Program-made: the position numbers and the translations under genes
The notes under the pieces: model-generated
The model's input: the letters and a program-made list of their open reading frames with translations, nothing else
Told to the model about the DNA's origin: nothing
Database searches by the model: none
Shown: positions 44,093 through 55,519 of the stretch, one piece after another
Position numbering within the stretch: the stretch's first letter is position 1
Layout of the letters: each line of letters starts with the position of its first letter
Assembly (NCBI GenBank): GCA_009829735.1
Contig: CM020619.1
Location: forward strand, 8,856,375 to 8,920,374
Reading direction: 5' to 3'
DNA length: 64,000 bases
Origin: Pyropia yezoensis
Taxonomy: Eukaryota > Rhodophyta > Bangiophyceae > Bangiales > Bangiaceae

Positions 44093-44730
44093 TGCAAAAG
44101 GGGGCGGGGCAGGGGCGCGGGGGAGCGGGGGGGGGGGGAAGGGGCGGATGACCCGTCCGACCGGGACAAGGGATAAGGGGGGTGCGGGAAGCCCACAGGG
44201 GAGCAGCCGAGCCCCACAGACCCACAGACTAGCGTGGGGAACAAGGGGGGGGGGGGGGGGGGGGTGGGGCGTGGCTGGACGGCGGCCCGGAGAAGAGGCA
44301 AAGTCGACAATAGTACGGCAGCGGCGTCCGCGTCGCCGGCCTGCGCAAGCCGTCGGCGGCAGTGGCCCAGATGGCTGACCGACGTGCCGCCGGTGCACAG
44401 GAGGGGGGGGGGCAGCCGCTCTTGTAGCCACACCGCCAGACCCGCTCCTCCCCTGGAGCGACCGCCCCGCCGCTGCGGCTCCAGGCGTGACGGACGGGGC
44501 AGAGGGGGGGGACGGGGCGAGGCGAGCGCTTCCCGCCCCCCTCCCCCCCCCCCCGCCCCCCCCACCACGGCACCCGTCCCTCCCCGCTGCGATACCCCCT
44601 GTGCGGCAACGCCAGGCAGCCCATCTCCGCCCTCCCCCCCCCCCCCCCCCCCCACCCCCTCCCCCGGGCACGCCGGTGTTTGGGGGGGAAATGACGTCGA
44701 CGCCGGCCGGCGACGCCACCGGCGCGCGGC

Positions 44731-44782
44731 AGCAGCGGCAGCGGCAGCGGCAGCGGCAGCAGCGGCAGCGGCAGCAGCGGCC
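44731..44782 (+). repeat. CAGCGG microsatellite
   Basis: About eight units of CAGCGG/CAGCAG in tandem. Confidence 0.85.
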
Positions 44783-45008
44783 GGGGCGACAGCGTCCTTG
44801 CTGGCCACCGCCGCCAACGCGGCACCGTCCTCGTCATCCGGGGCCATTGGCGCGTTGGCTGGTTCTGAGTCCTCCGCCCCCCCCCCCCCCCCCCCCCCCC
44901 ATCCCCTATCCCCCACTGCCCGTTTCCCAAGGACCCCTGCCTTCTCCACCACTCCCGCCGCGGCCGCGGGGGGGCGGCGGTCGGCGCAGCAGCCGCGTGC
45001 CGCGCGTT

Positions 45009-45036
45009 CCCCCCCCCCCCCCCCCCCCCCCCCCCC
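45009..45036 (+). repeat. 28-base poly-C tract
   Basis: Uninterrupted C run; its length is likely unreliable. Confidence 0.9.
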
Positions 45037-45565
45037 GCCGCGCGCGCGCCATCCCGCCACACGGGTGCTCCCCAGTGCTCCACGGGCGCCCCTTCCCAAC
45101 TCCCCCCGCCACCCGCGCCGTTTTTTTTTTTGTTTTTTTTCTATTCTTCCCACTGACGAGGCGGCCGCCGCCACCGCCCCTACCACCCCCTGCCGCCGCC
45201 GCGGCCTCGTCGGGTGACGAGCCGGCGGGTGACGAGGCCCCCGTCGGTCGGCGGGAGCGGCGGCACGCTGGGGAAGCAGTGGGGAGCGGCGGTGGCGTGC
45301 GCTTCGGACACGCTGCGTCCGCACCCCTCCCGTCCCTCTTCCCACCCCCCCCCCCCCCCCACCCCCTCGCATCCTCTGCCGAGCACGTGCGGAGAAGAGA
45401 TGGGTATGTTAGAGCATCGTCTGGCCATATGTACCCATCCAGGTGGACTAACGGGGTGACTAAGACGAGGCCATATATTCGTTTTAGGTATTTACGTCCT
45501 ACTTACCTTTCATCAGAACTTGAAAATCACTTCAACCAATCAGACACGCGTATCGCCAGACGCCC

Positions 45566-45627
45566 GATAGTCGGTTGACTATTGATGTGACCGAAACTCG
45601 CTGTTTTGGCCACCCCGATAGTCCACG
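45566..45627. repeat. Remnant of the Harbinger subterminal palindrome
   Basis: GATAGTCGGTTGACTATT followed by GATGTGACC and a second GATAGTCC at 45617 has the same order as 18888-18956, but is diverged. Probably a relic of a related or non-autonomous Harbinger copy. Confidence 0.55.
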
Positions 45628-47560
45628 GTATCTCTGGTAGGTTGCAGAAAACAGATATTGCAGTTTTCCGAATTTTGTCCCATGAGAACAAGAGCAAGAG
45701 CTAGTGTACAAGAGCAAGGGCCAATCGCATGCTCGCAGCTGAGGGCTTACCAATGGCGTGCTGCAACACGTCTGTCGGAAGAACCTGATGATTGGCTGTG
45801 GCCACAACTGCTCTCGCAACGAACGCTGGTTGGTGAAAGCACTCTTGATTTTTCATCGGATCTCGCCGGTTGGCCCTTTATCTCAAGTCATCTCTGTCAA
45901 GAACAGTCCGAAGCGCTCAGCCGGTGCTTGTTCTGCCCCCGAAGTGGTCAGAAATCCCGAGAGAACCCCCGATCACACTGTTCGTACAACAAGGGACCCT
46001 CATGCAGAGCAGTCATTGGCCAGAGAGGCAGCATCAGAGTCATATCATTGGTCAAACACAGTTTGCTCTTGCTCTTGTCCACATGGGACAAAATTGGGAA
46101 AACTGCAATACTCGGAGCGTTCTTTTCTCATTCCACCGAGAACCTTCGAGCCACAAGCCTGAGCCAATCAGGTGCCTTGACGGTATGCCCCGGTGTAATG
46201 CGCCCCACATGAGCGGTGGTGGGTCCGTTTCGGGAAACCATGCCAGGACGCCCATCAACTGAAGAGCGAGTACAGCACGTGGGGAGGGCCACGACACGGC
46301 GGGGGGGGGGGGATGGTGCCGCGGCCGCCGTCGACGACGGCTGCATCGACGGCGGCAACGGCGGCGGCAACGGCGGCGGCAACGGCGGCGGCAACGGCGG
46401 CGGCAAGGACAGCAGCGGCAACGGCGGCGGCAAGGACAGCAACGGCGACGTGGACGGCGATGGCTGCAGCGACGTTGCGTTTGGGGCGGGGGGGGCGGGG
46501 GGGGTGGGGGGGGCGGTGACGGAGAAGGCGACGGCGACGGCGCCGGTGGCGTCGGCTCCTGTGGCTGCGGCCAGCGCGGCGGTCAAGAGTGTGGCGGGGC
46601 CACCCCGCCTGGCCGGTGCCAACGGTGGCGGCCACCTCGCCTGCCGCGGTGTCCGTGGTTACGGCCGCTGCATCCGACGTGGCGGCAGTGGTGACCGCGG
46701 CGGCGGCTGTGGCGACGTCGGTCACGGCGCCGGCGGTCGACGCGGGGGTGGCGGTGGCCATCGACGAGGCGGCGGCCACGGCGGCCGCCGCGGCAGCCAT
46801 CGAGGCGGTCGCAAAGACGGGCAGGCCACAGGCGGCTGTGATAACGTGTTTTGGGGAGGGAGGAGGCGGGGACGGTGTTTGGGGGGGGGGGGGACGGGGG
46901 CGGCGGGCAGACGGCCGTGTGGACTTTTGGGTGGGGGTGAGGCAGGCCACAGGAAGCTGTGGCCACGTTTTTTTTGGGAGCGGTGGTGCCGCCGCCGTTG
47001 TGGGGAAGGGGGAGGAGGGCGGCAGGAGTGCGCAGGGGGAGGGTGGGGGGACGGTGGGGGCGCTTTGTGAGGGGGTCAGTCGGGTCGCTGGGGACGGCGG
47101 GGTCGGTGTTTTGGCTTGGGGGTGTGGTTGCGGTGGCAGCGCTAGGGGGTGGAGGGGGAGGGTTCCAAGGGCTGATAGCTTCCCTTTTTTTGGAGAGGGG
47201 GGGCAGGGGATGTTGATGGCTCTCAGCGTTGGGGGCATTCTGATGACGCATGGCAGCGGGGTTTTTGTTTGGGCGAGGGTGGCTACGGCGATGGCGGGGG
47301 GTTTGATAGCTGGATGGGGGGGCGGGAGGAGGGTCCGTCGGCGCAAGGGGAAACGGGCAGGGCAAAATCACTGTTTGAATTGGAGTGGAGTGGGTGGTGG
47401 CGACAACAGCGGCGGTAGTGTTAGCCGCCGGCGCCGGCACCCGCGTCAGCGCCGGCGTTTTTCTTTCCGTTGCGGGCGCAGGGGGGCAGGCGCGGTGGCT
47501 CCGCTGGGCAGAAGGGATATGAGGGACGCACCAATAATGGGGCGCGACGTCGGGAGCCTT
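45626..47560. repeat. Unclassified GC-rich repeat, copy A (interrupted by a MITE)
   Basis: Homologous to 49101-50300. Both start with a GTTGCAGAAA..AGATA segment, then CGGAGCGTTCTTTTCTCATT, about 150 bp including AGCCAATCAGGTGCCTTGAC, and GGCCACGACACGG, followed by a long GGC-rich body and a shared end near GTGTTAGCCGCCGG / GGTCCTAGCGCCGCCGG. A short terminal peptide frame on the minus strand (HTVKAPDWLR) is shared by both copies, but no known protein domain is visible. A 12-bp (GGCAACGGCGGC) array lies at about 46341-46395. Confidence 0.65.
45658..46108. mobile_element. 451-bp MITE with 44-bp terminal inverted repeats and TA duplication
   Basis: The ends read TTGCAGTTTTCC[G/C]AATTTTG and stay paired for 44 bp with three mismatches, to ..AAGAGCAAGAGC. 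TA flanks both sides (45656-45657 and 46109-46110). Removing element and one TA gives GATACTCGGAGCG, matching the uninterrupted GATACACGGAGCG of the paralogous repeat at 49136. No coding capacity. The interior has several CCAAT/ATTGG motifs. TA duplication suggests mobilisation by a Tc1/mariner-like transposase. Confidence 0.9.
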
Positions 47561-47668
47561 GAGCCTCCATCACCGTCATCCACACCTTGTTTGATTCCCG
47601 CCTTACACTCTTTTCCAGCCGCAGCCCTCCCTGACGTATCGGTCGAACCGCTACCCCCAGACTTGGTA

Positions 47669-48088
47669 GCGTCTAGTCTACCGGGAAAAAGGCTCAAAAG
47701 TGCCGGTCCTGAGGCTCAAATGATCCTCACGAAAATCGTCGATTCTGACCCCTGGAGGCACTGTTCGACCCCATGCCTTGACGTCACCGCCGGCACACTT
47801 TAGCTGCGCCGGTGAGCCGCCTGTCACCTTCATCCGTTGTCTCACATCCTCGTCCCCCTCGGAGCCTGCCCACGCCACCCCACCCCATACTGCACCTCTC
47901 CCGTTCCATACGCGCACTTACCTTAGTTGGGATGCTCCCGAGATCTCCCAAGACCAACCAGCCTGCGCTGAGTCCGTTTCTGTGGTCAGAATGAGCAGGA
48001 GACCACGGAAAATACGAAAAAAAAGACCCGAAAAAGTGGCTCAAATGACTCGAATCGGCTCAAATGAGCCGGTCGGTAGACTGGACAC
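47669..48088. mobile_element. 420-bp inverted-repeat element (GNGTCTA..TCTACC family), element A
   Basis: Left end TA-GCGTCTAGTCTACCG, right end CGGTAGACTGGACAC-TA. Non-coding. Its right TA (48089-48090) is also the left TA of the next element. Confidence 0.7.
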
Positions 48089-48090
48089 TA

Positions 48091-48428
48091 GTGTCTATTC
48101 TACCGAAAAAGAGGCTTAATAAATCCGGTCCTAAGGACTACTTACTCTCAGTGAAACATGCGTTTCTGATCCGGTGGAGGCACGACGGATGGCCCAAATC
48201 CATGGCGATCCTGGTCGTTGATTGAAAGTCGCTGGCGGAGCGGCCCCACGAAGCGCTCCTGGCCGCTCACAGGTGCGTCGCGCATCCCAGGGGTTCACAA
48301 AATGCGCTGACTCCAATGCTATTTTCAGAATGAGTAGGCGATTTCGGAAAGCATCCAAAAAGAAGCATCCGAAAACCGGATTCATTAAGCTGAAAAGGGT
48401 AAATTACTCCGGTCAGTAGAATAGACAC
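48091..48428. mobile_element. 338-bp inverted-repeat element (GTGTCTATTCTACC family), element B
   Basis: Left end TA-GTGTCTATTCTACCG, right end GTAGAATAGACAC-TA. The inner parts are those of element A in the same orientation (GGTCC..AAGG on the left, CTCATTCTG reversed on the right). Confidence 0.75.
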
Positions 48429-48682
48429 TAGAAGCTCGTGCACTGGCGCCGACCTCAGGAGCTGTGCGAGAGTCCTTCATGCGTCACAACGCGACGCAAC
48501 GTGCACAATAGGGGCAAGTGGGAAGGGGACCGCGCGGGCCTTTCTGTGGAAAGGGTGGGCCGCGTCGGAACCAGCACCACAGGTACGAAGCAGATGTCAC
48601 CCACGGGGTGCAATAGAGCAAACTTGGCGAAGCCGTGAACAGCAATCAGAGGCAGAACAGCACCCCTCAATACGACACATTA

Positions 48683-48963
48683 GTGTATTTACTCAAACCG
48701 ATAAAAGTAATGAATAATGATGAAATGAAAAATGAAGGCAATTAATGAATGCATTAATGAACGCCGCGACAGAAAATGATTCATTTTTAACAACTCTGGC
48801 CAGGAGCGCTTGGTGGGGCCGCTCCGCCTGCGACACCAAATCAACAAACAGGATCACCATCCATCCATCGGGCCTCCACTGGATCAGAAACGCATGTTTC
48901 ACTGAGGATTACATGATTCCCAGCACTGGATTAAATGATCCTCTTGTCTGGTAGAATAGACTC
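48683..48963. mobile_element. Inverted-repeat element of the same family, element C (reversed)
   Basis: The right end GGTAGAATAGACTC-TA is well defined, and about 110 bp inward is the reverse complement of element B's left part (e.g. GTGAAACATGCGTTTCTGAT). The left boundary at TA-GTGTATTTACTC is less certain. The interior is AT-rich. Confidence 0.55.
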
Positions 48964-49056
48964 TAGTCCACGGACCAGAAGAGATCTCCCTGGGATACTT
49001 TTGATTGGCTGTCGCTTTGTTACAAGAATATGCAACTTCGTTCCGGATCGTTACAT

Positions 49057-49096
49057 GGTAGTCCATCGTCCGATAGTCATGTTGGTGAGTACGCCC
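49057..49096 (-). mobile_element. Terminal remnant of a Harbinger relative
   Basis: 49077-49096 matches the Harbinger terminal repeat at 17 of 20 positions and is preceded by a GATAGTC motif. TTG follows instead of TTA. No partner end found. Confidence 0.5.
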
Positions 49097-49100
49097 TTGT

Positions 49101-50300
49101 GAGATGTATGTAGATATGATACGTTGCAGAAAGAAGATACACGGAGCGTTCTTTTCTCATTCCTCGGAGAACCTTCGGCGCACAGGCCTGAGCCAATCAG
49201 GTGCCTTGACGGTATGCCACGGTGCAAAGGGCCCCACATGAGCTGTGGTGCGTCCTCTTCGGGGAACCGTGCCAGCGTGATCATCAAGTGGGACAGCGAG
49301 AGGGGGGTACGCGCTGTGGAATAGGCCACGACACGGGGGGTCGTGCCGGTGCCGCGAGCAGCGTCGACGATAGCAGGCACAGCGACGACGACGGTGACGA
49401 CGACGACGACGATGCCGACGACGGCGACGGCAGCAGCAGCGACAGCGGCGACGGCGGCGGCGGCTGCGGCGGCGGCAACGTCGGCGGCGGCGGCGACGTC
49501 GGCGGCGGTGGCCACGTCCGCGGCAGCGGCGACGACGGAGAGTTTCGGGGGGCGAAGTGGGGGACGGCGGTGTCGGTGGCGGCGACGGCGATGGCGGCGG
49601 CGGAAGTGCCAGCGGCGACGACGAGTTTTGGGGGGGGGATGGGGGGGATGGCGGCGGCGACGTCAGCGGCGGCGGCGGCATCGACGGCAGCAGCGACGAC
49701 GGCGTGTTGGGGGGGAGGCGGGGGAGGGCGGCGACGGCGATGACGGCGGCGGCGGGGACGGAGACGACGCTGGTGGCTTCGGCTGCTGTGGCGGCCGGCC
49801 CGGCGACCGAGGCGGAAGTGGTGGCCACCCTGCCTGTGCCGGTGCCCACGGTGGCGGCGACCCCGCGCGCCTCGGTGCCCATGATGGCGGCCGCAGTGGC
49901 CGACGAAGCAGCCATGGTGACCGCGGCTGCAGCGGCGGTGATGGCTACGAGTTTTGGGGGGAGAGAGGGGCAGAGGTTGACGACCGTTTTTGTTGGTGCG
50001 TAGGGGGTGGGCGCCTGGTCGTGGCCGCGGGGATGGTGTTTGATCGAGGGAGGGTACCCGCGATTGCGACGCGCGCTGTTCAATGGCCGTTGGGTTGATA
50101 GTGGGAGGGAGGGAGCGGGGGTGGATATGGGGAGAGCACTAGGCGGCCAGGGGGCGCGGCAGCTGGGGTAAAGTAACTGTTGTACTTGGAACGGGGTGGG
50201 CGACGGCGTCGATGGTGGCGGTGGTCCTAGCGCCGCCGGCGCTGATTTTGTTGTCGTAGGGGGGGCAGGTCTGCCCCGGCCGAGCTCATAGTGGCTGTGA
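49101..50300. repeat. Unclassified GC-rich repeat, copy B (uninterrupted)
   Basis: Paralogue of 45626-47560 without the MITE. The body is GGC/GAC trinucleotide-rich (e.g. 49385-49545). TA at 49138-49139 is the empty site of the MITE in copy A. Confidence 0.65.
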
Positions 50301-51999
50301 GGCGGACGAGGAGGCTCTCCCGGGCACGCGGAATCTGTTTGGCTGGGCTCAGCACTTGGCTTGTCGCCGGTGGGAAGAGGGGATGTGAAGTAAAGCGGGA
50401 GAAGGGCGTTGCTGGAGCTGTTTTTGGGGGGTCTCAGGCGAGACACAGTCTGCTTTACGGACAAGAAAGCAGCAAGGGCCTTCGTGCTGCCCGGCTCTCC
50501 TCTCAGTCGAGGCATCAGCACCCCCATGCCACAGATGCGCGGGGCGCAGTCCCCATCGCCCGCACTGGTCGCGCACGTTGGCACATGCCGACAAATATCC
50601 CTCTGGGCCACGCTTCCCGCTGGGCCGCCCTTTGTGCACAGAAGGTGCCCCGCCAAAATCCCGGCATCGGGGAACGCGGCGGTGGGCGTGGGGCGGGTGG
50701 ATTTTTGTCTCCCCAAGGCGTCCAGTCCAGGAGAGGGGTCCAGGAGGGAGAAGGGGGGGGGGAGGCTCCTTCATAAAAAGGCAGGGGAGGCCCAGCCAGA
50801 CACACCGAGTTAGTACACTGTGAAGCGGCTCTTAGAGAAAAGCTGGCCGTCCATTGGCCACACATGCCAATTACGAGCAGCCATTGGCTGGCATGGTGTT
50901 TGTCATTCACTTTTAGAGAACGGACGCTCGGAATCCAGAATTCAAATTCACACGGAGAAGAACGTGGCCGTCCCTGAGCAGTGCTTGTGGTGAAAAAGGC
51001 CGACGCGCGCGCGAATCGCGAAGTGCGCAGCCTTCTTGATTGCAGGACCTGACCGCCGATGTGCGCGCGGTGCCTTCGTTCGCGTCCCATCCGTTGCCAT
51101 GCTGCCCTGCGTTGCAAAAGTGTGTTGCCCGCCTGGTGCCTGACTGCCTTCCCCCTGCCGCTCCTTTGCTCGACGCGCTAGCGACTTGTTCTCTTCACTC
51201 CTCCATTCCATTTGAAGTTTTGAGGAGAGAGCGGCTACAGTCAGGGCACCTGTATGCTCACACTTTCCCGGGAAACACCTTGCGCACGTCCACTGCCGAA
51301 AAACTACGGAAGGGGGAGGCCAGAAAAAGAGCGGGTGCACGTAACTGCGGCCGTCAGTCTCGCTGCAGACACCATGGTGGTGCACCTTCTCGATCGCCAC
51401 ACAGCACAACACACCTTGGCGAAGCAACCTGAGTCCACAGACTCAACATACTTCTGGGCTCAATCCATGACGTCCTCCGTTGGTTGGTCCTCCTCTGGTA
51501 GATAGGCGGCGCGGCGGCGGCAAGAGGGCCTACAGAACGCTAGCGCGTCAGGATCGCCTGCAGGCTCCCGCAGTCCATCTTCGCGAAGCACGAGAGACTC
51601 TTCATGATTGCGTCAGGTCGGTGACGGGGCCCCCCTCCGGAACAACCCGTGAGCCCAGAAAAATTGGGGTCGCGACCCAAACCTTTTTTCAGCCACTCAT
51701 ATTTCTACACGTTGACAATTAGCAGATCTGGAGCGAGGAGCCGTAAGAGCCGCCTTAACTGGATGAGCAGAGACGCCTGAACAGGCAAGGGGCACATAAA
51801 GACCAGAGCACGATTCACGATTCTCTGGCTCACGGGCCCAACTTAAATCCCATTTTATATTAGGGAAAGCTTGGAAGCCACCTGCTGACTCAAGATAGGC
51901 TTGAGTCTGGGACCTCCGGGACGTCCCCTAGTTGTTGAGTCTGAGACCGACGTCGGAGCATGTAAATCCGGGGAGTTATCTCGAGAGTAGGCACCTCAC
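50301..51999. other. No gene recognised
   Basis: Mixed-composition DNA with moderate frames on both strands, none with a recognisable domain. No RNA gene or element end identified. Confidence 0.4.
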
Positions 52000-53460
52000 G
52001 TGGAGGAAATTGAACCAATTGGGGAGCACGCGCCGGGCGGATCGAAGAGTCAGCAGCTCCCAGCGACCAGTGTGCCGAGCACTCGTTCGCTCGCATGCTC
52101 TCTGCCCCCTGCCATTTGCGTTACTCACTTTCCTCACGCCAGTAGCACTGTACACGCTTCCACCCCTCCCTCCCCTGCACCAGATCGCGGTGTGCATACT
52201 CCGTGTTGTCGTGTTGGCGCAATAACCGGTCCACCACCCGATACCTTGGAGGGCCTGCGGGTCGCGGGAGAGCACGACCCTGCGCTTCGCGAGATCGCTG
52301 AAATGCTATCGGTGCAGGAGGCAGCGCTCGGCCTGTGCCCTGGCGAGGCTGACGAGCCTCTGGGGGAGTGGCTGGTGAGGGTGGTGGGGCTGCTGCGGGC
52401 AACGGACTCGAGTGAGGGCGGCAGTTGGGCTGATGTTGAGAGCTTCCTCTTCTCTTGTTCGTCGGCTTTGGGAGTGGGTGGAGTGCGGCGGGACGATGTG
52501 GACGAGCTCCTTGAGATGGCGGATTTGGCCCATCTCACAGATATTTGTGGTCAGGGCAACCGTGCTGCTCGGCACGCCCGTGACCTTATTGGGCTCATTT
52601 TTGAGAAGAGCATTGCTAGTGCCTTTTTTTCTTCAGGATGTGCGAATGACTCCCACACATTTTGATGAAGTCGTTGCATTGGCTTCTCCTCACCTCCCGC
52701 GGGGTCAGCGTGGCCCAGCGGCTCAGCCAGCGGCCTGGCGCGTGTTCGCTGTTCTCTTTTGGTTCGCGCCGGGGGGGCGACAGAGGGTGGTCGCGAGAGC
52801 AGTGGACGTCGCCACGTCAACACTGGGCACGTTTTGCGCCTTGGTGGTGCAGGCTCTCTGCCTGAGACTCCCAGTACTTGCGTGGCCCGTGTCTTCAGAG
52901 CGTGAGCGGATATCCGTGGATTTATCCCGCCTGACGGGGGGAAATCTCACTGGATGGAAGGGGCTGTTTGTTCGATTTGTTCTGTGCCCCCCTAGGGAGA
53001 CGATCGCCGTCTGCCATTAGGTTACAGTATCAGAGACACGAGACTTTGACTGTGGAGGACCAGGTATTACGACACGACGTTCGACTGACACACAAACATC
53101 TGTACTTCTACTTCCTTCTCGCTCCTGGACTTAGTTGTGGAGCCGTGGACGGGTGCCGTGCAGCAGTATTAACCCCTTTTGGGGATTACAAAGAGGATTA
53201 TCTGAACAAGAATGCGACCTCTTCTCTCCAGTTGTTGGCCATTACGGACACACGTCGTACACGCTACTTCGTGGGCGGGCTTCCCGGGTCTTGTGGGGAC
53301 TCAACAGCATTGAAGGGGCGCTCGTGGTTCTAGTCCATGTTGCGGCCGGACGGTGTACTTCGACCGCTGTCTGTCGGTGAGTTCATCCTTGGCGACGCCG
53401 GCTTCGGTCTCATGCCTTTCATCGTACGTAACATTTGCGCTTCTTCATTCTCTAAGAGGG
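52000..53460 (+). pseudogene. Decayed second PIF/Harbinger-type transposase
   Basis: Three adjoining plus-strand pieces carry the features of this family in order. RMTPTHFDEVVALASPHLP and a helical domain lie near 52645-52950. GAVDGCRAAVLTPFGDYKED with the first Asp, a QLLAITDT..FVGGLPG segment and PGSCGDSTALKG with the second Asp lie at 53140-53330. SVGEFILGDAGFGLMPFIV lies near 53370-53430. They lie in different frames or are separated by a stop (phase changes near 52635 and 53020, TAG at 53331-53333), and the region holding the catalytic Glu is missing where low-complexity DNA begins at about 53455. An intron near 53020 is possible. It differs from the intact transposase at 20212, so it is another Harbinger lineage. 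Confidence 0.7.
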
Positions 53461-54320
53461 GCGGGGGGGGGGGGGCATCAACACAGTTGAGGAGGAAGAA
53501 GGACAACGAAAGAAGCAGGGGCTGCCGACGCCACCGCCGCCCCACCCCCCCACCCGCCACCCCGTTGGGCTCGCCACCCCCGCCGGCAGGGGGGGAGCAC
53601 CCGCCACTCGGGGAAGCACTGGCGCGCAGGCGCAGTGAGGGGGCGCCCGTGCCGGCGGGCGCCGGCGGCAGATGCAGCACCGGCCAGTGAGTGGCCATCG
53701 CTGCCGCCGCCCAGGAGCGGCGGCTGTGAGGGCACGTGGGCCCGCCCCCGCCGCGAGCGAGGGTTAGCCCGCCCGTGGCCTCCCCACCACCAGCGGCGGC
53801 CGCAGTACCTTCTCTGGCGGTGACTGTCGCGGAGGCAGCCCCCGTCGCCCCCCCGCCCCAGGCGGCAGGAGCAGACGCAGTACCTCCCCCCGCCGCCCCC
53901 CCTGCGCGCAGAAGAAAGTGTGGCGCCGGCGGCAGCGTCTTGGGCGACTGCCCATGCTCAAAATGGAATAGATACGACACCAGAAAGAGCGCAGCAGCAG
54001 GCACGATGCTGCCTCCCCTGACAAACCAGAGCACGGGCTGTGTGCATTGCCACCGCCGCGGGCGGCAGCCGGCCGCCCCACCATCACGCCCGTTCCAAGC
54101 CACTCCCTTGCTGTACGTGTACGTGTAACGCTGCTTCCATTGGTGGGTCCATAACCCGGCGTCACAAACCGTACAGACATACGAAAATAACGCCGTCTAA
54201 AGGTGTATCTCCTGCTATTCTGTAGGCGCGTGATGTTGTTGCTGTGCAGCAAAGACAGGTTTTCGGATGGGCCTGAGACTTTGCACACGTCATCAGGATG
54301 ACCCTCCCGTGGTGGCAGTA
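53461..54320. other. Low-complexity GC-rich DNA
   Basis: G- and C-runs follow directly after the decayed transposase. No gene seen. Confidence 0.45.
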
Positions 54321-54491
54321 TTGCTGTTTTCCCAATTTTGTCTGACCTGGTTAAAGTCAAGACTGGGTCCGGGTCAACTGCCCATTGGTCGATGGGCTCT
54401 TTCCGGATGAACGGATGGCTTGGAGGTTGTTTCCCAGTCTTGAACTTGATCTTGACTTCGACCGCATCGGACACAATTGGGAAAGCAGCAA
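54321..54491. mobile_element. 171-bp MITE of the TTGC[A/T]G..CCCAATTTTG family
   Basis: The left end TTGCTGTTTTCCCAATTTTG and right end (reverse complement TTGCTGCTTTCCCAATTGTG) pair over about 44 bp, including GTCAAGA. TA precedes the left end; the right flank is GATA, so the duplication is imperfect. Almost the whole element is one long hairpin. Confidence 0.7.
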
Positions 54492-54513
54492 GATAAAAAC
54501 CCGAACGAGAATA

Positions 54514-55519
54514 GAGACTTTCAGCAGGTAGGATCTGGGTATGTATCAGGGGTTGTCAAGCGTACCACTTTTCGTAAAGCGTACGAGTATTGAGTGAATT
54601 TCGAAAAAAGCGAACGCGTCGACTGCGAGCAAGAGACTTTCTTGAACTCGCTTAAAAGAGCGCACTTTCCTCACGTACTTTTACTCGATGCTATCTGGCT
54701 AGCGTACTGTCAAAATTGCCGCAAATAGCGTACCGCGAGCGTACTTGGTGGCAAAATGGCCAGAACAATGTCTCACAAAGACTTCTTCAGTACTGTGAAT
54801 TCCCCAATTGATCTCAATGCAGCTGATATCCGTAGACGAAACGATGGTAATTACGTAATGGCCGCTATGTTTTGCCCGACAGCGTACCTAGCAAGAGTAC
54901 GTTCGAGCATGATGCTGGAGCGTACATTTTGCCCGCTGGTGGGCGCGCATGCGTACCAGGCAAAGTCTGTTTTCAGAGTGTACATGTAGCACGCGAAAAA
55001 ATACGCTGGTAGTACGCTTGTTTTGAGCACGCTTGGCGACCCCTGGTATGTATGCTGTGGGTATATGACCTCACACGTAAGCCAAATACGGCCCTCCGAC
55101 CCAGATCCGGCCAGCAAAATGTACTTATGCAGCCCTCTCTACAGGGATGGATCTGGGTATGCCTGGCACTCGTCTTCTCAGGCTTGGCAGCAGAAGGTGA
55201 GAGCTCGGGCTCCCGCCGCCCGCCACTACCGCCCCCCCCGCATGACAGAACCAGTTGTCATATGCACACGATGCCCGTCGAATGTCTCACAAGCGGGGCC
55301 AACTCGCGGCCTCCACGGTGTCTCCACCCTCAACATTGTAGGTTTTCTTCACGCTGACGTCGTGCCATGCAACTTTTCGAGAGTACTCGGCCGAGAGTTC
55401 TTACCAAGATTTTTGCCTGCTGAAGGTGTTCTCGGTACGGATCTGGGTATCAAGTGAGGGTGCAGAGCTACCCAGGAGATACCCGCAACATTCCCAGATC
55501 CGTACGTGCTGAAAGTCTC
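54514..55519. mobile_element. 1006-bp inverted-repeat element flanked by TA
   Basis: Both ends read GAGACTTTCAGCA, then GTA and GGATCTGGG, paired over about 30 bp with few differences. TA flanks both sides (54512-54513 and 55520-55521). GATCTGGGTAT recurs internally at about 55147 and 55439, and GTAC-containing motifs are frequent in the left half. No transposase frame. Tc1/mariner-type target duplication. Confidence 0.7.

Larger units (their letters stand above)
44093..45565. other. Gene-free upstream region of the Hint gene, homopolymer-rich
   Basis: It contains C tracts at about 44636, 44877 and 45009 and the CAGCGG microsatellite at 44731-44782. Long frames on both strands are composition artefacts. 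Confidence 0.5.

Noticed and set aside
46128-46622. 164-codon minus-strand frame ending HTVKAPDWLR..RRFSVE
   Set aside because: Shared with the other repeat copy, but DNA identity alone explains that; the rest is Pro/Ala low complexity without a domain.
48091-48963. A single 873-bp element from element B's left end to element C's right end
   Set aside because: The inverted similarity is real, but B has its own matching right end with TA at 48429, and C is better explained as a separate reversed copy.
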